A stretch of 64,000 nucleotides of DNA from Sedimenticola_A sp040506895 (GTDB lineage Bacteria; Pseudomonadota; Gammaproteobacteria; Chromatiales; Chromatiaceae): NCBI GenBank assembly GCA_040506895.1, contig JBEVVY010000001.1, forward strand, positions 930,001 through 994,000. Direction: 5' to 3'. A program made the position numbers and the translations under genes. The notes below the pieces were generated by a model that was given only the letters and a program-made list of their open reading frames with translations, was not told the origin of the DNA and made no database searches. Of the stretch, positions 35,010 to 43,582 are shown in pieces (position 1 is the stretch's first letter; each line of letters opens with the position of its first letter).

Positions 35010-35423
35010 CTATGATTTTTTGCTCAGTACGTGGGTGGAAAAGGCATTCAAGATCTCAATTTGCTCTTCTTCCAAATCCAAATCCAGACGATCCATAACC
35101 ATCGTCAACTCATGCTTTGCCAATTTTAAACGAGCCACCCCTTTCTCGTTCAACTGCAAAAAGAAAGAGCGCTTATCCTTTTTGTGTTTAACAATTTCCA
35201 ACAGATCATTTTCTACCAACTGATTCACTAGAACGCTCATAGTTGCGCGGGTGACATTTAGACACCGACTCAGATCCGAAACCGTCATTTTTCCTGCCTT
35301 TTCTAACAACAGGAGCGTTCGAAATTGTGGCAGCCTCAACCGTGAATACACCAGTGCCAGATTGAGTTTTTTCTCAATGCTGTGACTCGCTTCAAGTAGT
35401 TCCAAGATGCGCAAAGTTGCCAT
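35010..35423 (-). CDS. MarR-family transcriptional regulator
   Basis: The 137-residue protein has the winged-helix layout of MarR: FRTLLLLEKAGKMTVSDLSR (helices 2-3), CLNVTRATMSVLVNQLVEND (recognition helix, about residues 55-75), the wing KHKKDKRSFFLQLNEKG, and a C-terminal dimer helix. There is no cysteine in a sensory position that I can point to. It is divergent from the dsrE2-like gene with 130 bases between, and probably controls itself and that gene. Composition is AT-rich compared with the core genes. Confidence 0.85.
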   Translation of the reverse strand: MATLRILELLEASHSIEKKLNLALVYSRLRLPQFRTLLLLEKAGKMTVSDLSRCLNVTRATMSVLVNQLVENDLLEIVKHKKDKRSFFLQLNEKGVARLKLAKHELTMVMDRLDLDLEEEQIEILNAFSTHVLSKKS

Positions 35424-35553
35424 TTATTTATCAATAATTACATATAGTTAGTAAGACTAACGATCAAAAAAACATTTTACAGACATAGCCAACAGACATA
35501 GCCTGATGCTAAGGCATTTTGTCGTAAAAAATAAATAGCATGAAGGGAAGAAA

Positions 35554-36123
35554 ATGAGCTCAGCAATAAAACATGAAGATTTAATCACCATCGGCATGCA
35601 GCATAAAATCGACACCCTCGAAAAGGAAATCCTTGCCTTGAAACTGGCGATTCCAGAAGACAAGGTATCCATCATTGTATTGTCCGGAGATTTTGATAAA
35701 GCCATGGCTGCATTCATGATGGCAAATGGCGCTGTTGCCATGGGCATGGAAGTCTCGATGTTTTTTACCTTTTGGGGATGTTCGGTCATAAAAAAAGATC
35801 GGAAGTTGAAAGGCAAAAAATTCACCCACAAATTAATCAATATGATGTTACCAGCCAATGCAGAAGCATTGTCTCCTTCCAAAATGGCGTTTGCTGGCCT
35901 GGGGAGGAAGTTCTTCAACTATATGATGCAGGGACAGCTCTCTTCTCTGGAAGAGCAGATAGAGATTGCAGTCGAATCAGGTGTGCATTTTCAGGTCTGC
36001 GCTCCATCACTGGGTTTGATGGGATTCGATGCTGACGAATGGCGAGTACCGGTGGATGTCTGTGGTGTGGCAGCAATGTATGATGTGGCACTTAATGCCC
36101 GAACGGCCTATTTTATCTCCTAG
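35554..36123 (+). CDS. dsrE2: DsrE2-type (DsrE/DsrF/DrsH-like) protein
   Basis: The 189-residue protein starts behind GAAGGGAAGAAA. It reads VSIIVLSGDFDKAMAAFMMANGAVAMG, then MFFTFWGCSVIKK with the conserved cysteine (about residue 75), a hydrophobic middle (INMMLPANAEALS), and QVCAPSLGLMG and DVCGVAAMYD with further cysteines. This is the pattern of DsrE2, a membrane-associated member of the DsrE family that carries or transfers sulfane sulfur together with TusA and rhodanese proteins in sulfur oxidisers. No tusA or rhodanese gene is beside it. A MarR regulator is divergent. Confidence 0.85.
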   Translation: MSSAIKHEDLITIGMQHKIDTLEKEILALKLAIPEDKVSIIVLSGDFDKAMAAFMMANGAVAMGMEVSMFFTFWGCSVIKKDRKLKGKKFTHKLINMMLPANAEALSPSKMAFAGLGRKFFNYMMQGQLSSLEEQIEIAVESGVHFQVCAPSLGLMGFDADEWRVPVDVCGVAAMYDVALNARTAYFIS

Positions 36124-36306
36124 AAAAGGCTGACGGCTGGACTTATATTCATTCTGCCTGTTTCGAGCGTTCTCTTTTTTGAAAATCACGTTTAGATTGG
36201 GACCAAGCCCCTCTCATACAACTATTCACTGATTAGAATGAGCAGTAATATGTAGGCTGCATATTAATTCTTATTGCAGCTTTATCACGTGCTACTGGGA
36301 GTGGGT

Positions 36307-36963
36307 ATGTATCGACAGCCAAAACCAGATATTAAATCCTACTACAAGGAGCGCGCTCCCAAATACGACCTTGTCTACTCCTATCCTGAGCGACAGAAAG
36401 ATTTACGTTTCCTGGAAACTTACATCCCCGAGAGATTTTGTGATCTCGATGTCATTGAAATTGCTGCTGGCACAGGTTATTGGAGTCAGTTCATCATTTC
36501 GAAAGCCAATTCTGTTTTAGCTACTGACATTACACAAGAAGCCCTATCTCTGATTAAGGACCGACAAACAAACAGGCCTATCGACATTAAGATGATCGAT
36601 GCGTTTGAATTAAGCGGGATAGAGCGTGTTTTTTCCGGTGCTTTCGCTGGCCTATGGATTTCACATATTCCGCGTCACAGGATAAACCACTTCTTGAAGT
36701 CTATGCATAGCTGTCTACTGCCTGGTTCCCCTGTTCTCTTTCTAGACAATACGATTGCCCAATGCAAGAGACTGCCTATATCCTATACAGATCAGGATGG
36801 TAATACTTATCAAGACAGAGAATTGGCTAATGGTGAGATATACAGGGTGTTGAAAAACTTCCCTTCAGAATCTGATCTCAAATCATTTACAGCCAACTAT
36901 GGAATAAAACAGAAATTCATGGAACTGGATAACTTCTGGCTATTTGAATATATAGTAAATTAG
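36307..36963 (+). CDS. class I SAM-dependent methyltransferase
   Basis: I use ATG 36307 (after GGGAGTGGGT); a TTG at 36274 would add 11 residues. The 218-residue protein has motif I VIEIAAGTGYWSQF (about residues 49-62), motif II/acidic residue ATDITQEAL, then AGLWISHIPRHRIN and LLPGSPVLFLDN, as in small methyltransferases of the UbiE/arsenite or DUF-type group. The substrate is unknown. It follows dsrE2 by 183 bases on the same strand and precedes the ABC binding protein. Confidence 0.8.
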   Translation: MYRQPKPDIKSYYKERAPKYDLVYSYPERQKDLRFLETYIPERFCDLDVIEIAAGTGYWSQFIISKANSVLATDITQEALSLIKDRQTNRPIDIKMIDAFELSGIERVFSGAFAGLWISHIPRHRINHFLKSMHSCLLPGSPVLFLDNTIAQCKRLPISYTDQDGNTYQDRELANGEIYRVLKNFPSESDLKSFTANYGIKQKFMELDNFWLFEYIVN

Positions 36964-37059
36964 CTTTTGTCTGTAAGGTGATACACACCTGAATCCGATA
37001 ATAAATATACGAGTATCGACCAAAAATAATAATTTCGCCGAATTCGGATTGGAATTTGA

Positions 37060-38397
37060 ATGCAATCATCAACAGCTGTAAAAAGATCAAAATATATATG
37101 TCGATTCAGTGCTGTATTCATAGCATTTCTCAGTATGATTTCTTTGATCGTAGCGCGACCAGCTGTGGCACAGGATAATCTCAGTGGCACCCTGGTCATA
37201 GTTACATCCTTTCCCCCGGCATTATTCGAAAAGTTCCGCACAGCCTTCGAAGAGCGTCACCCGGAAGTAAAAGTCTTCGTTCGAAGCAAGAAAACTTCAG
37301 CTGCTATCTCTTTTATCGAAGAGAGAATAACCGAACCCGTTGATCTGTTCTGGGCATCTGCTCCTGATGCTTTCGAGGTACTTAAAGAGTCAGGACATCT
37401 TCGCAAGGTACTCGACGACAAAGTCAACTCAGACGCATACATCGGCTCATATCCCATTGATGACCCTGATGGCTATTACAAAGGATTTGCTGTATCCGGA
37501 TACAGCTTGGTTTGGAATCGGGAATACCTTGAGCGAAATGGCTTATCCACACCACAAAACTGGAAAGACTTGACCGATCCAGAATACAAACGTCACATTG
37601 GTATTTCCGCGCCATCGCGCTCTGGTACCACTCATTTGATTGTAGAGAGCATCTTGCAAAGCCAGGGATGGACAGAGGGCTGGTCGACATTACTTGAAAT
37701 CGGTGGGAACCTGGCAACAATTACGGCCCGCAGCTTTGGTGTGATCGATGGCATACGCTCGGATCGCTTCGGAATCGGTGCTGCAATCGACTTTTTTGGC
37801 CAATCGGCCAAGGCATCAGGTGCACCAGTGGATTTCACCTATCCCGACGGCACGGCGTTCCTGCCCGCAAACATTGCCTTGGTAAAGCGCTCCATTAATC
37901 CAGAAGCCGCCACGGCTTTCATTGAATTCGTACTGTCTGATACTGGACAAATGATGTTGTTCGATCCGCAGATCAGCAGGCTCCCGGTCATGCAAAGTGT
38001 TTATGAGCATGCACCACCATCCTATCCCAACCCGTTCGACGATGAATTGGCAGACAAGGGTATTGCCTTCGACACGGACTTATCTCGAAGACGTTATCAT
38101 CTTGTCAACTCCCTGTTCGACGTAATGATCACATATCGACTGCAACTTTTACGACGGACATGGAGCGCGATTCATGAGGCAGAACGGATGCTGAAAGGAA
38201 ACAATAACGAACAACTGATAGCAAGGATCAAAGAGGCCCGTAGATTGGCAAGCATGACACCAGTGAACAGCGAAGAGGCTTCAACTGCTGAGTTCGCATC
38301 TCTCTTCGTAAGGAATAAACCGGGGATCCCTGTTTCCTTCGAACAGAAGCGCTTGGATGTTGAATTGCACCCAAAACTGACCCACCTATCCCCATAA
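37060..38397 (+). CDS. ABC-transporter periplasmic binding protein, 3' end formed by IS21 insertion
   Basis: The 445-residue frame starts with a signal peptide (FSAVFIAFLSMISLIVARPAVA, about 16-37) and continues as a type 2 periplasmic binding protein of the iron/putrescine/aminoethylphosphonate group (TLVIVTSFPPALFEKFRTAF, VDLFWASAPDAFEVL, AFIEFVLSDTGQMMLFDPQ). The insertion element begins at 38378, so the last six codons and the stop come from the IS end. The binding domain appears complete, but the natural C-terminus has been lost. Its permease partner is absent and only the end of an ATPase gene remains (40809-41222). Transport through this locus is therefore not expected. Confidence 0.75.
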   Translation: MQSSTAVKRSKYICRFSAVFIAFLSMISLIVARPAVAQDNLSGTLVIVTSFPPALFEKFRTAFEERHPEVKVFVRSKKTSAAISFIEERITEPVDLFWASAPDAFEVLKESGHLRKVLDDKVNSDAYIGSYPIDDPDGYYKGFAVSGYSLVWNREYLERNGLSTPQNWKDLTDPEYKRHIGISAPSRSGTTHLIVESILQSQGWTEGWSTLLEIGGNLATITARSFGVIDGIRSDRFGIGAAIDFFGQSAKASGAPVDFTYPDGTAFLPANIALVKRSINPEAATAFIEFVLSDTGQMMLFDPQISRLPVMQSVYEHAPPSYPNPFDDELADKGIAFDTDLSRRRYHLVNSLFDVMITYRLQLLRRTWSAIHEAERMLKGNNNEQLIARIKEARRLASMTPVNSEEASTAEFASLFVRNKPGIPVSFEQKRLDVELHPKLTHLSP

Positions 38398-38462
38398 TTT
38401 GCATCGAATTTTGACCCACGTACAACTCTACCTGCATCAAGGCTTTGCAGGAGTAAACAGGA

Positions 38463-39983
38463 GTGATCGACGTGGCGTTATTAAGCGTAATCAGACGATG
38501 GCATTTCCGGGAAGGAATGCCGATCCGGGAGATAACCCGAAGAACAGGACTAAGTAGAAATACAGTCCGCAAGTATTTAGCCAGTGGCGTGGTGGAACCA
38601 CGCTACCCCAACCGTAAAAGTCCCTCCAAACTGGATGACTATGAACTGACGCTGACCAGTTGGCTGTTTCGTGAGTCCAGACGACATCGCAAGCAGCGCA
38701 AGACGGTCAAGCAGCTACACAGTGACCTGGTGCAACTGGGTTATACCGGGTCCTATGACCGGGTAGCCGCCTTTGCCCGCAACTGGCGGGCTGAGCAGCA
38801 GGAAGCCAAGAAGACCGCCGCCAAGAACACCTTTGTGCCGTTATCCTTTGCACCAGGAGAGGCGTTTCAGTTCGACTGGAGCGAAGACTACGTTCAGCTC
38901 AATGGCGTCAACACCAAGCTGCTGGTTGCTCATTTCAAGCTCAGCCACAGCCGCGTGTTCTTCATGCGTGCTTACCTGATGCAAAGCCATGAGATGCTAT
39001 TCGACGCTCACTATCATGCCTTTGTCACCTTCGGTGGCGTGCCGGAGCGTGGCATCTACGACAACATGAAGACGGCAGTGGATAAAGTCCGCAAAGGCAA
39101 ACAGCGGGATGTAAACAAGCGTTTTACCGCCATGGTCAGCCATTATCTGTTCGAGGCCGAGTTCTGCAACCCGGCAGCAGGCTGGGAGAAAGGCCAGGTC
39201 GAGAAGAATGTACTCGATGCCAGGAGACGCATCTGGCAGGGCGCACCCGCCTTCAAATCACTGGCAGGACTGAACCTGTGGCTCAGGCAGCGCTGTCTTG
39301 ATCTGTGGCAGGAGCTGCCGCACCCGGAAGACAAGCGTCGCACCATAGGCGATTACTGGCAGGCAGAGCGTGAACACTTGATGGAGGCGCCTGCAGCCTT
39401 CGATGGCTTTGTCGAGTACAACAAGCGGGTCAGCTCCACCTGTCTGATTACCTACGACAACAACCGCTACAGTGTGCCGGCCAGCTTTGCCAACCGACCA
39501 GTTAGTCTACGCGTGTATGCCGACCGGCTGGTCATTGTGGCCGAAGCCCAGGTGGTAGCCGTTCATGAACGCGTCTTTAGCCGTGATCATAGTTTCCCCG
39601 GGAAAACCATCTACGACTGGCGCCATTACCTGTCAGTCGTGCAGCGGAAGCCCGGTGCTTTACGCAATGGTGCGCCATTCCATGAGCTACCCGAGAGCTT
39701 TAAGCGGCTACAACGCAAGCTGCTCAAGCGTCCCAGCGGTGACCGGGAGATGGTCGACGTACTAGCGCTTGTGCTGCTGCATGATGAAGCGCTGGTCGAA
39801 CGTGCGGTAGAAGAGGCGTTAAAGATCGACCGCCCCTCCAAGCAGCATGTCATCAACTGTCTGAGCAGGATCACAGATAAGCCCAAGCCAGAACCTACTC
39901 AACCACCTGCTGCTCTGAAGCTGGTCACAGAGCCGACAGCAGATACCCACCGTTATGACAGACTCAGGAGGAAGCAGCAATGA
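38463..39983 (+). CDS. istA: IS21-family transposase IstA
   Basis: The 506-residue protein starts with GTG at 38463. It has an N-terminal helix-turn-helix (IREITRRTGLSRNTVRKYL, about residues 20-38), the DDE/RNase H-type core (PGEAFQFDWSEDYVQLNG with the first Asp; GVPERGIYDNMKTAV with the second; EKGQVEKNVLDARRRIW with the Glu) and a C-terminal beta domain with RYSVPASFANR. The frame is intact, so the element may be active. It overlaps istB by four bases (ATGA). Confidence 0.95.
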   Translation: MIDVALLSVIRRWHFREGMPIREITRRTGLSRNTVRKYLASGVVEPRYPNRKSPSKLDDYELTLTSWLFRESRRHRKQRKTVKQLHSDLVQLGYTGSYDRVAAFARNWRAEQQEAKKTAAKNTFVPLSFAPGEAFQFDWSEDYVQLNGVNTKLLVAHFKLSHSRVFFMRAYLMQSHEMLFDAHYHAFVTFGGVPERGIYDNMKTAVDKVRKGKQRDVNKRFTAMVSHYLFEAEFCNPAAGWEKGQVEKNVLDARRRIWQGAPAFKSLAGLNLWLRQRCLDLWQELPHPEDKRRTIGDYWQAEREHLMEAPAAFDGFVEYNKRVSSTCLITYDNNRYSVPASFANRPVSLRVYADRLVIVAEAQVVAVHERVFSRDHSFPGKTIYDWRHYLSVVQRKPGALRNGAPFHELPESFKRLQRKLLKRPSGDREMVDVLALVLLHDEALVERAVEEALKIDRPSKQHVINCLSRITDKPKPEPTQPPAALKLVTEPTADTHRYDRLRRKQQ

Positions 39984-40750
39984 CGGCAGATGCCATGGTT
40001 ACCACCCTTAAATCCCTCAAGCTGTTCGGTATGGCCGATACGGTTGCCACCATGTCAAAACAGGCGGCACCGATCTATCAACAGGCTGTTCCTATCCTGG
40101 AAACACTGCTCAAGGCCGAAGTGGCTGAACGCGAAGTGCGCTCAATAAACTACCAGATGAAAGCCGCCAGGTTCCCGGCCTATCGGGATCTGGCTGGCTT
40201 CGAGTTTAGGGAAAGCCAGGTAGATGAAGCCCTGATACGCGCTTTACACCGCTGTGAGTTCATTGAAGATGCCCAGAATGTGGTCTTCGTAGGTGGCCCG
40301 GGCACGGGCAAAACCCATCTGGCTACGGCCATTGCGGTGCAGGCCATACAGCACCACCATCTGCGCGTACGCTTCCTGCCCACCATCGAACTGGTTAATC
40401 AGCTGGAACAGGAAAAGCTCAACGGCAAACAGGGGCGTATCGCTAACCGCCTGATGCATACTGACCTGGTGATACTCGACGAACTGGGTTACCTGCCGTT
40501 CAGTCAATCCGGTGGAGCATTGCTGTTCCACCTGATCGGCAAGCTCTATGAAAAGACCAGCATCATTATCACAACCAACCTGAGCTTCTCAGAGTGGTCA
40601 TCTGTCTTTGGTGATCCCAAGCTGACAACAGCACTGCTGGACCGGCTAACCCATCACTGCCATATCATTGAAACCGGCAATGACAGTTACCGCTTCAGGC
40701 ACTCAACTTCACAACAACAGGAGGATAGAAAAACTGGAAAAAGGAAGTGA
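39980..40750 (+). CDS. istB: IS21-family helper ATPase IstB
   Basis: The 256-residue AAA+ protein is related to DnaC/DnaI. Walker A GGPGTGKTHLA (about residues 109-119), Walker B LVILDELGYLPF, sensor-like IIITTNLSFSEWSSVFGD and the arginine region LLDRLTHHC are intact. IstB assists IstA in choosing and capturing target DNA. It is translationally coupled to istA. Confidence 0.95.
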   Translation: MTADAMVTTLKSLKLFGMADTVATMSKQAAPIYQQAVPILETLLKAEVAEREVRSINYQMKAARFPAYRDLAGFEFRESQVDEALIRALHRCEFIEDAQNVVFVGGPGTGKTHLATAIAVQAIQHHHLRVRFLPTIELVNQLEQEKLNGKQGRIANRLMHTDLVILDELGYLPFSQSGGALLFHLIGKLYEKTSIIITTNLSFSEWSSVFGDPKLTTALLDRLTHHCHIIETGNDSYRFRHSTSQQQEDRKTGKRK

Positions 40751-40808
40751 ACTCAGGCCATAATCCGGCTATCTGGGCGGGTCAAAATTAGATGCAAAAC
40801 CTGGGTCA

Positions 40809-41222
40809 GTATTAAACGCAAATCAACACCCAGCCAACCTGTTCGTAGCTAAATTTCTCGGTACTGCAAATATCATCAATGGCTCTGTTGTTAAGGTTGA
40901 AAATCAAGGAATTGTATTTCGCACAGACAAGGGAATGGATATTCCGCTCGAACATGGCGCAAGCGACGGGCATTCCATCGTATTTCGCCCACAAAACGTC
41001 GATGTCTGTGCAGTAGGCACTTCTACGGATGGGACAACAAAACTAACAGGAGCGATTAGACATTCCGAGTTTCTTGGATCCATCATACGTTATGGCGTCG
41101 ATGTCAACGGAGACACGGTACTGGTGGATCATGCCCACAAACTTGGCGAGACAGTATTTAGTGTTGGTGATCAAGTGGATTTACAGATAGACAAGGAAAG
41201 CATACTGGTCTTAAAGTCGTAA
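40809..41222 (+). pseudogene. 3' remnant of an ABC-transporter ATPase gene
   Basis: Directly after the insertion sequence the frame reads NANQHPANLFVAKFLGTANIIN, the usual end of the nucleotide-binding domain of PotA/FbpC-type ATPases, followed by a TOBE domain (SIVFRPQNVDV, TKLTGAIRHSEFLGSIIRYG, VDLQIDKESILVL). Walker A, signature and Walker B parts are missing. An internal ATG at 40935 opens a 95-codon frame, but there is no evidence that it is used. The lost 5' part was probably removed together with permease genes when the IS21 element rearranged the locus. Confidence 0.85.
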
Positions 41223-41231
41223 AAGAGAATC

Positions 41232-41831
41232 ATGTCATCAAAAGATACAATCTTATTAGCCAGGCATGGTGAAACCGAGTGGAATGTGAAGAACAAACTT
41301 CAAGGCCACAAAAACTCTCCGCTTACGCTGAATGGGAAAAAACAGGCATTGATGGTAAAAAAAAGGATATCCCACTATAAACTCCATAAAGCATATGTGA
41401 GCCCATTGAAAAGAGCAGTCGACACACTAGATATCATATTGGGAGATCGAGAAGTAGAGGTTGTGAAGTTAAATGAACTGAAAGAAATCAGACTTGGTCC
41501 ATGGGAAGGAAAAACAAAAGAGGAAACAGAAGTATCACACCCTAAAGAATATGAGGAGTTCTGGTTAAAACCGCATAAATTTCATTTAGCCGGAGCTGAA
41601 ACATTTATCCATTTGCAACGCAGACTCGCTTCAGCATTAAGTTCGATTTTCGCTGAAAATCCAAACAAGAATATCCTGGTGGTCACACACTGGATTGCAA
41701 TAAAAGCAGCAGTTGCATATTTCACCTCAACCCCCCTTAGCCAACTGCCAAAATTGCCTGACTTGAATAATGGTGAGTATTTATTGTTGATCAAAGATGG
41801 AGAAAGCATAAAAGTTACCGGATTGAAATGA
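41232..41831 (+). CDS. histidine phosphatase family protein
   Basis: A 199-residue protein of the phosphoglycerate-mutase-like superfamily: catalytic RHGETEWN (about residues 11-18), arginine in SPLKRAVDTL, the acid segment LKEIRLGPWEG and the second histidine in VVTHWIAIKAA. It starts 9 bases after the ATPase remnant, so it was probably the last gene of that ABC operon and dephosphorylated a transported or derived compound; the substrate is unknown. With the IS21 element upstream its present transcription is uncertain. It is a different copy from the phosphatase in the cobalamin operon. Confidence 0.85.
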   Translation: MSSKDTILLARHGETEWNVKNKLQGHKNSPLTLNGKKQALMVKKRISHYKLHKAYVSPLKRAVDTLDIILGDREVEVVKLNELKEIRLGPWEGKTKEETEVSHPKEYEEFWLKPHKFHLAGAETFIHLQRRLASALSSIFAENPNKNILVVTHWIAIKAAVAYFTSTPLSQLPKLPDLNNGEYLLLIKDGESIKVTGLK

Positions 41832-42178
41832 AGACTAAACTCCATGCCAATACAACCAACTCATTCGCTTGATTTACTTCATCGTACTATTGAATACCTC
41901 CTATATATTCGTTAATGCCTGCTTCATCCAGAACCTGGTCGTCTAGGGTGCATAACACAAACTTCTTAACTTTTACATGATGTCAGGCAGACAGGATATA
42001 CAAGAACATAATTAATATGCATTCGAATATAGCAAACAGCTATTTGGCAATGTGATTTTTATAACGAGGTGAGAAGAAATCTCATCTCTCTAATCCAAAT
42101 CACTTGATACAGATAGGTGTATTTAGGCTATTATCTCAGCAATAAAATAACTGCATGGCATAACCGCAAAGGTAAATC
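41832..42178. other. AT-rich intergenic region
   Basis: No gene supported. A 9-bp hairpin GAGGTGAGA/TCTCATCTC with a 5-base loop lies at 42066-42088 without a T-run. The stretch 42000-42160 is AT-rich and may hold the promoter of the small membrane protein gene that starts at 42179. Confidence 0.4.
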
Positions 42179-42328
42179 ATGGACTCTGAAGAGAACCGCA
42201 AAACAGATAGCGAAGAGGCTGAATCTGAATCCACTCCCAAAAAGATGAACATGGGTCTCATCTACTTCCTTGCTTTGTTCTGGTTAGTATTCTTGGCAGG
42301 TGCGATCTTTACCATGTCCGGGCAATAA
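42179..42328 (+). CDS. 49-residue single-span membrane protein
   Basis: A short frame from ATG 42179 with AAAGGTAA upstream. The first 22 residues are charged and acidic (DSEENRKTDSEEAESES), followed by PKKMN and one membrane helix (MGLIYFLALFWLVFLAGAIF), ending with TMSGQ. The ordered change from acidic to basic to hydrophobic makes it a believable small membrane protein, with the N-terminus in the cytoplasm. It stands alone. No family recognised. Confidence 0.6.
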   Translation: MDSEENRKTDSEEAESESTPKKMNMGLIYFLALFWLVFLAGAIFTMSGQ

Positions 42329-42920
42329 AAACGCCAGGACTAAATCTGTGCAGGACTTCGTAAGCCAATCGGCATTAACGGTTTAACGGCCAAGGGTAAT
42401 TGGGACTGGCATTCCCTCCCATCTCTTTCCACCCACTACTGAAAAAGTAATCGGAAGTTGACCCAGAGCATTCCATCAGCTGATCCCTGGGTTTTGCTGT
42501 TGTCGCAAACCGCAAAATATAGATACTGAAAGCAGAGGCCTCTCTTGGGGACTCAAAGCCGCTCTAGGAATCGGATAATAACGCTTCCTAGGGCGGTGTT
42601 TCATTTGTGACGGTCATGGATGGAGAAATGCTTTAATGGATATCCTTATCGTCCAAACGCACTCCAGGATCATCCACCGACTGATCCGAAAATGCCCTGC
42701 TGTTGCCGCATGCAAGAGAAGCAGAGCACGACACGCCTCACGCTTTGGGTCGGAAGCTCATCCACTTCAGGCATGATGAGCTGCATTTTTCCCTGTGTCA
42801 GGTCTTCTAATGAAGTACCCAGACCGTCAACCACAATGGGGCATGTGAAAGTAGACGTAGGGTAAAGATATCAGATGGCCCATGGATTGAATTTTTGTGA
42901 TTCGTGAGTCACCCCGGCAG
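42329..42920. other. intergenic region with a hairpin and a probable gene remnant
   Basis: A 12-bp hairpin CCGCTCTAGGAA/TTCCTAGGGCGG (one G-T pair, 14-base loop) lies at 42559-42596. On the - strand between about 42880 and 42680 a frame without a good start reads VVDGLGTSLEDLTQGKMQL, then MPEVDELPTQSVRRVVLCF and stops; the composition is protein-like, so this may be a broken gene. The + strand frames here (for example 42620-42865) look like chance. Confidence 0.4.
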
Positions 42921-43310
42921 TTACGCTGGTGATTTCAAGGGAGAGGCGACGACGGTCCCTTTTACGCTGGTCGAGTATCTCCTGAGGCAGATCTGAATTC
43001 TCCTGCCTTCGATCTCTCGATATAGCCGACGATAAAACTTCCTGACCTCCATTTCTTTGCCATTGAGCATCAGACCATCCAGCTTTCTAATGATCTCAAC
43101 TCCCGCACTTGCGGGTTCTATCCTGACCAGCCCATGAGATTCCACACTGTGAGTTTGTGTGTCAGTGACCTCAAATATTGAGCAGCTAACCAGGTGAGCA
43201 ATGGGTTTCGAAAAGAATTGATACCATTTCGGATTGAGGGCGCTGATCACGAAATGCCTCAGATCCAGGTGGGTTGTTGAGTCAGGCAGCCTGCGAATTA
43301 AAATATCCAT
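42921..43310 (-). CDS. small RRM-like protein, copy 2
   Basis: A 129-residue protein from ATG 43310. MDILIRRLP matches the RNP2-like start of copies 1 and 3, and HGLVRIEP (about residues 59-66) the RNP1-like block. The order of helix and strand segments is the same: CSIFEVTDTQTHSVES before it and IIRKLDGLMLNGKEMEVRKF after it. The C-terminus is basic (RRLYREIEGRR). No good ribosome-binding site is visible, so expression may be low or the start different. It faces away from the CnoX-like gene. Confidence 0.6.
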   Translation of the reverse strand: MDILIRRLPDSTTHLDLRHFVISALNPKWYQFFSKPIAHLVSCSIFEVTDTQTHSVESHGLVRIEPASAGVEIIRKLDGLMLNGKEMEVRKFYRRLYREIEGRRIQICLRRYSTSVKGTVVASPLKSPA

Positions 43311-43582
43311 AATTTGATCGTACAGATATTGTTCACAATCATTGCTGAGTATAGATCAACGAATCGCATGTTGTTTCGCTTGATACGATTTTCATCCAAT
43401 GCCTCTTCACGACCAACTCCCGCCGGTTGCAGTGCAAAATCTTAGTATCTGTTTTCATGAAGACAAACCCATCAAGGAAATACTTTCTTATTTCCAACAA
43501 GGTAATCATGTATGTGGTACCCCACCAGCACACGGGTCAGAAGAGGTGATATCCCATATCGATTGCAGCTGATTGATGTATT

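Larger units (their letters stand above)
38378..40808 (+). mobile_element. IS21-family insertion sequence, complete
   Basis: About 2431 bp with ends TGACCCA...TGGGTCA. Each end repeats an inner block: left CATAATTTGCATCGAATTTTGACCC, right (reverse complement) TTTTGCATCTAATTTTGACCC, so the terminal repeats are the multiple type usual for IS21. It holds istA and istB in the normal overlapping arrangement, both open. I find no obvious target-site duplication (left flank ...CCAAAAC, right flank GTATTAA...), in line with loss of DNA between the flanks. Confidence 0.9.

Noticed and set aside
38366..40820. Target-site duplication of the IS21 element
   Set aside because: The bases on the left (CCAAAAC) and right (GTATTAA) do not match in any 4-8 base register.
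42620..42865. + strand frame of 81 codons
   Set aside because: No ribosome-binding site, no recognisable segments, composition unlike a protein; the - strand frame here looks better.
43339..43533. - strand frame of 64 codons between RRM copy 2 and the CnoX-like gene
   Set aside because: AT-rich, no ribosome-binding site and no recognisable pattern; I cannot support it as a gene.
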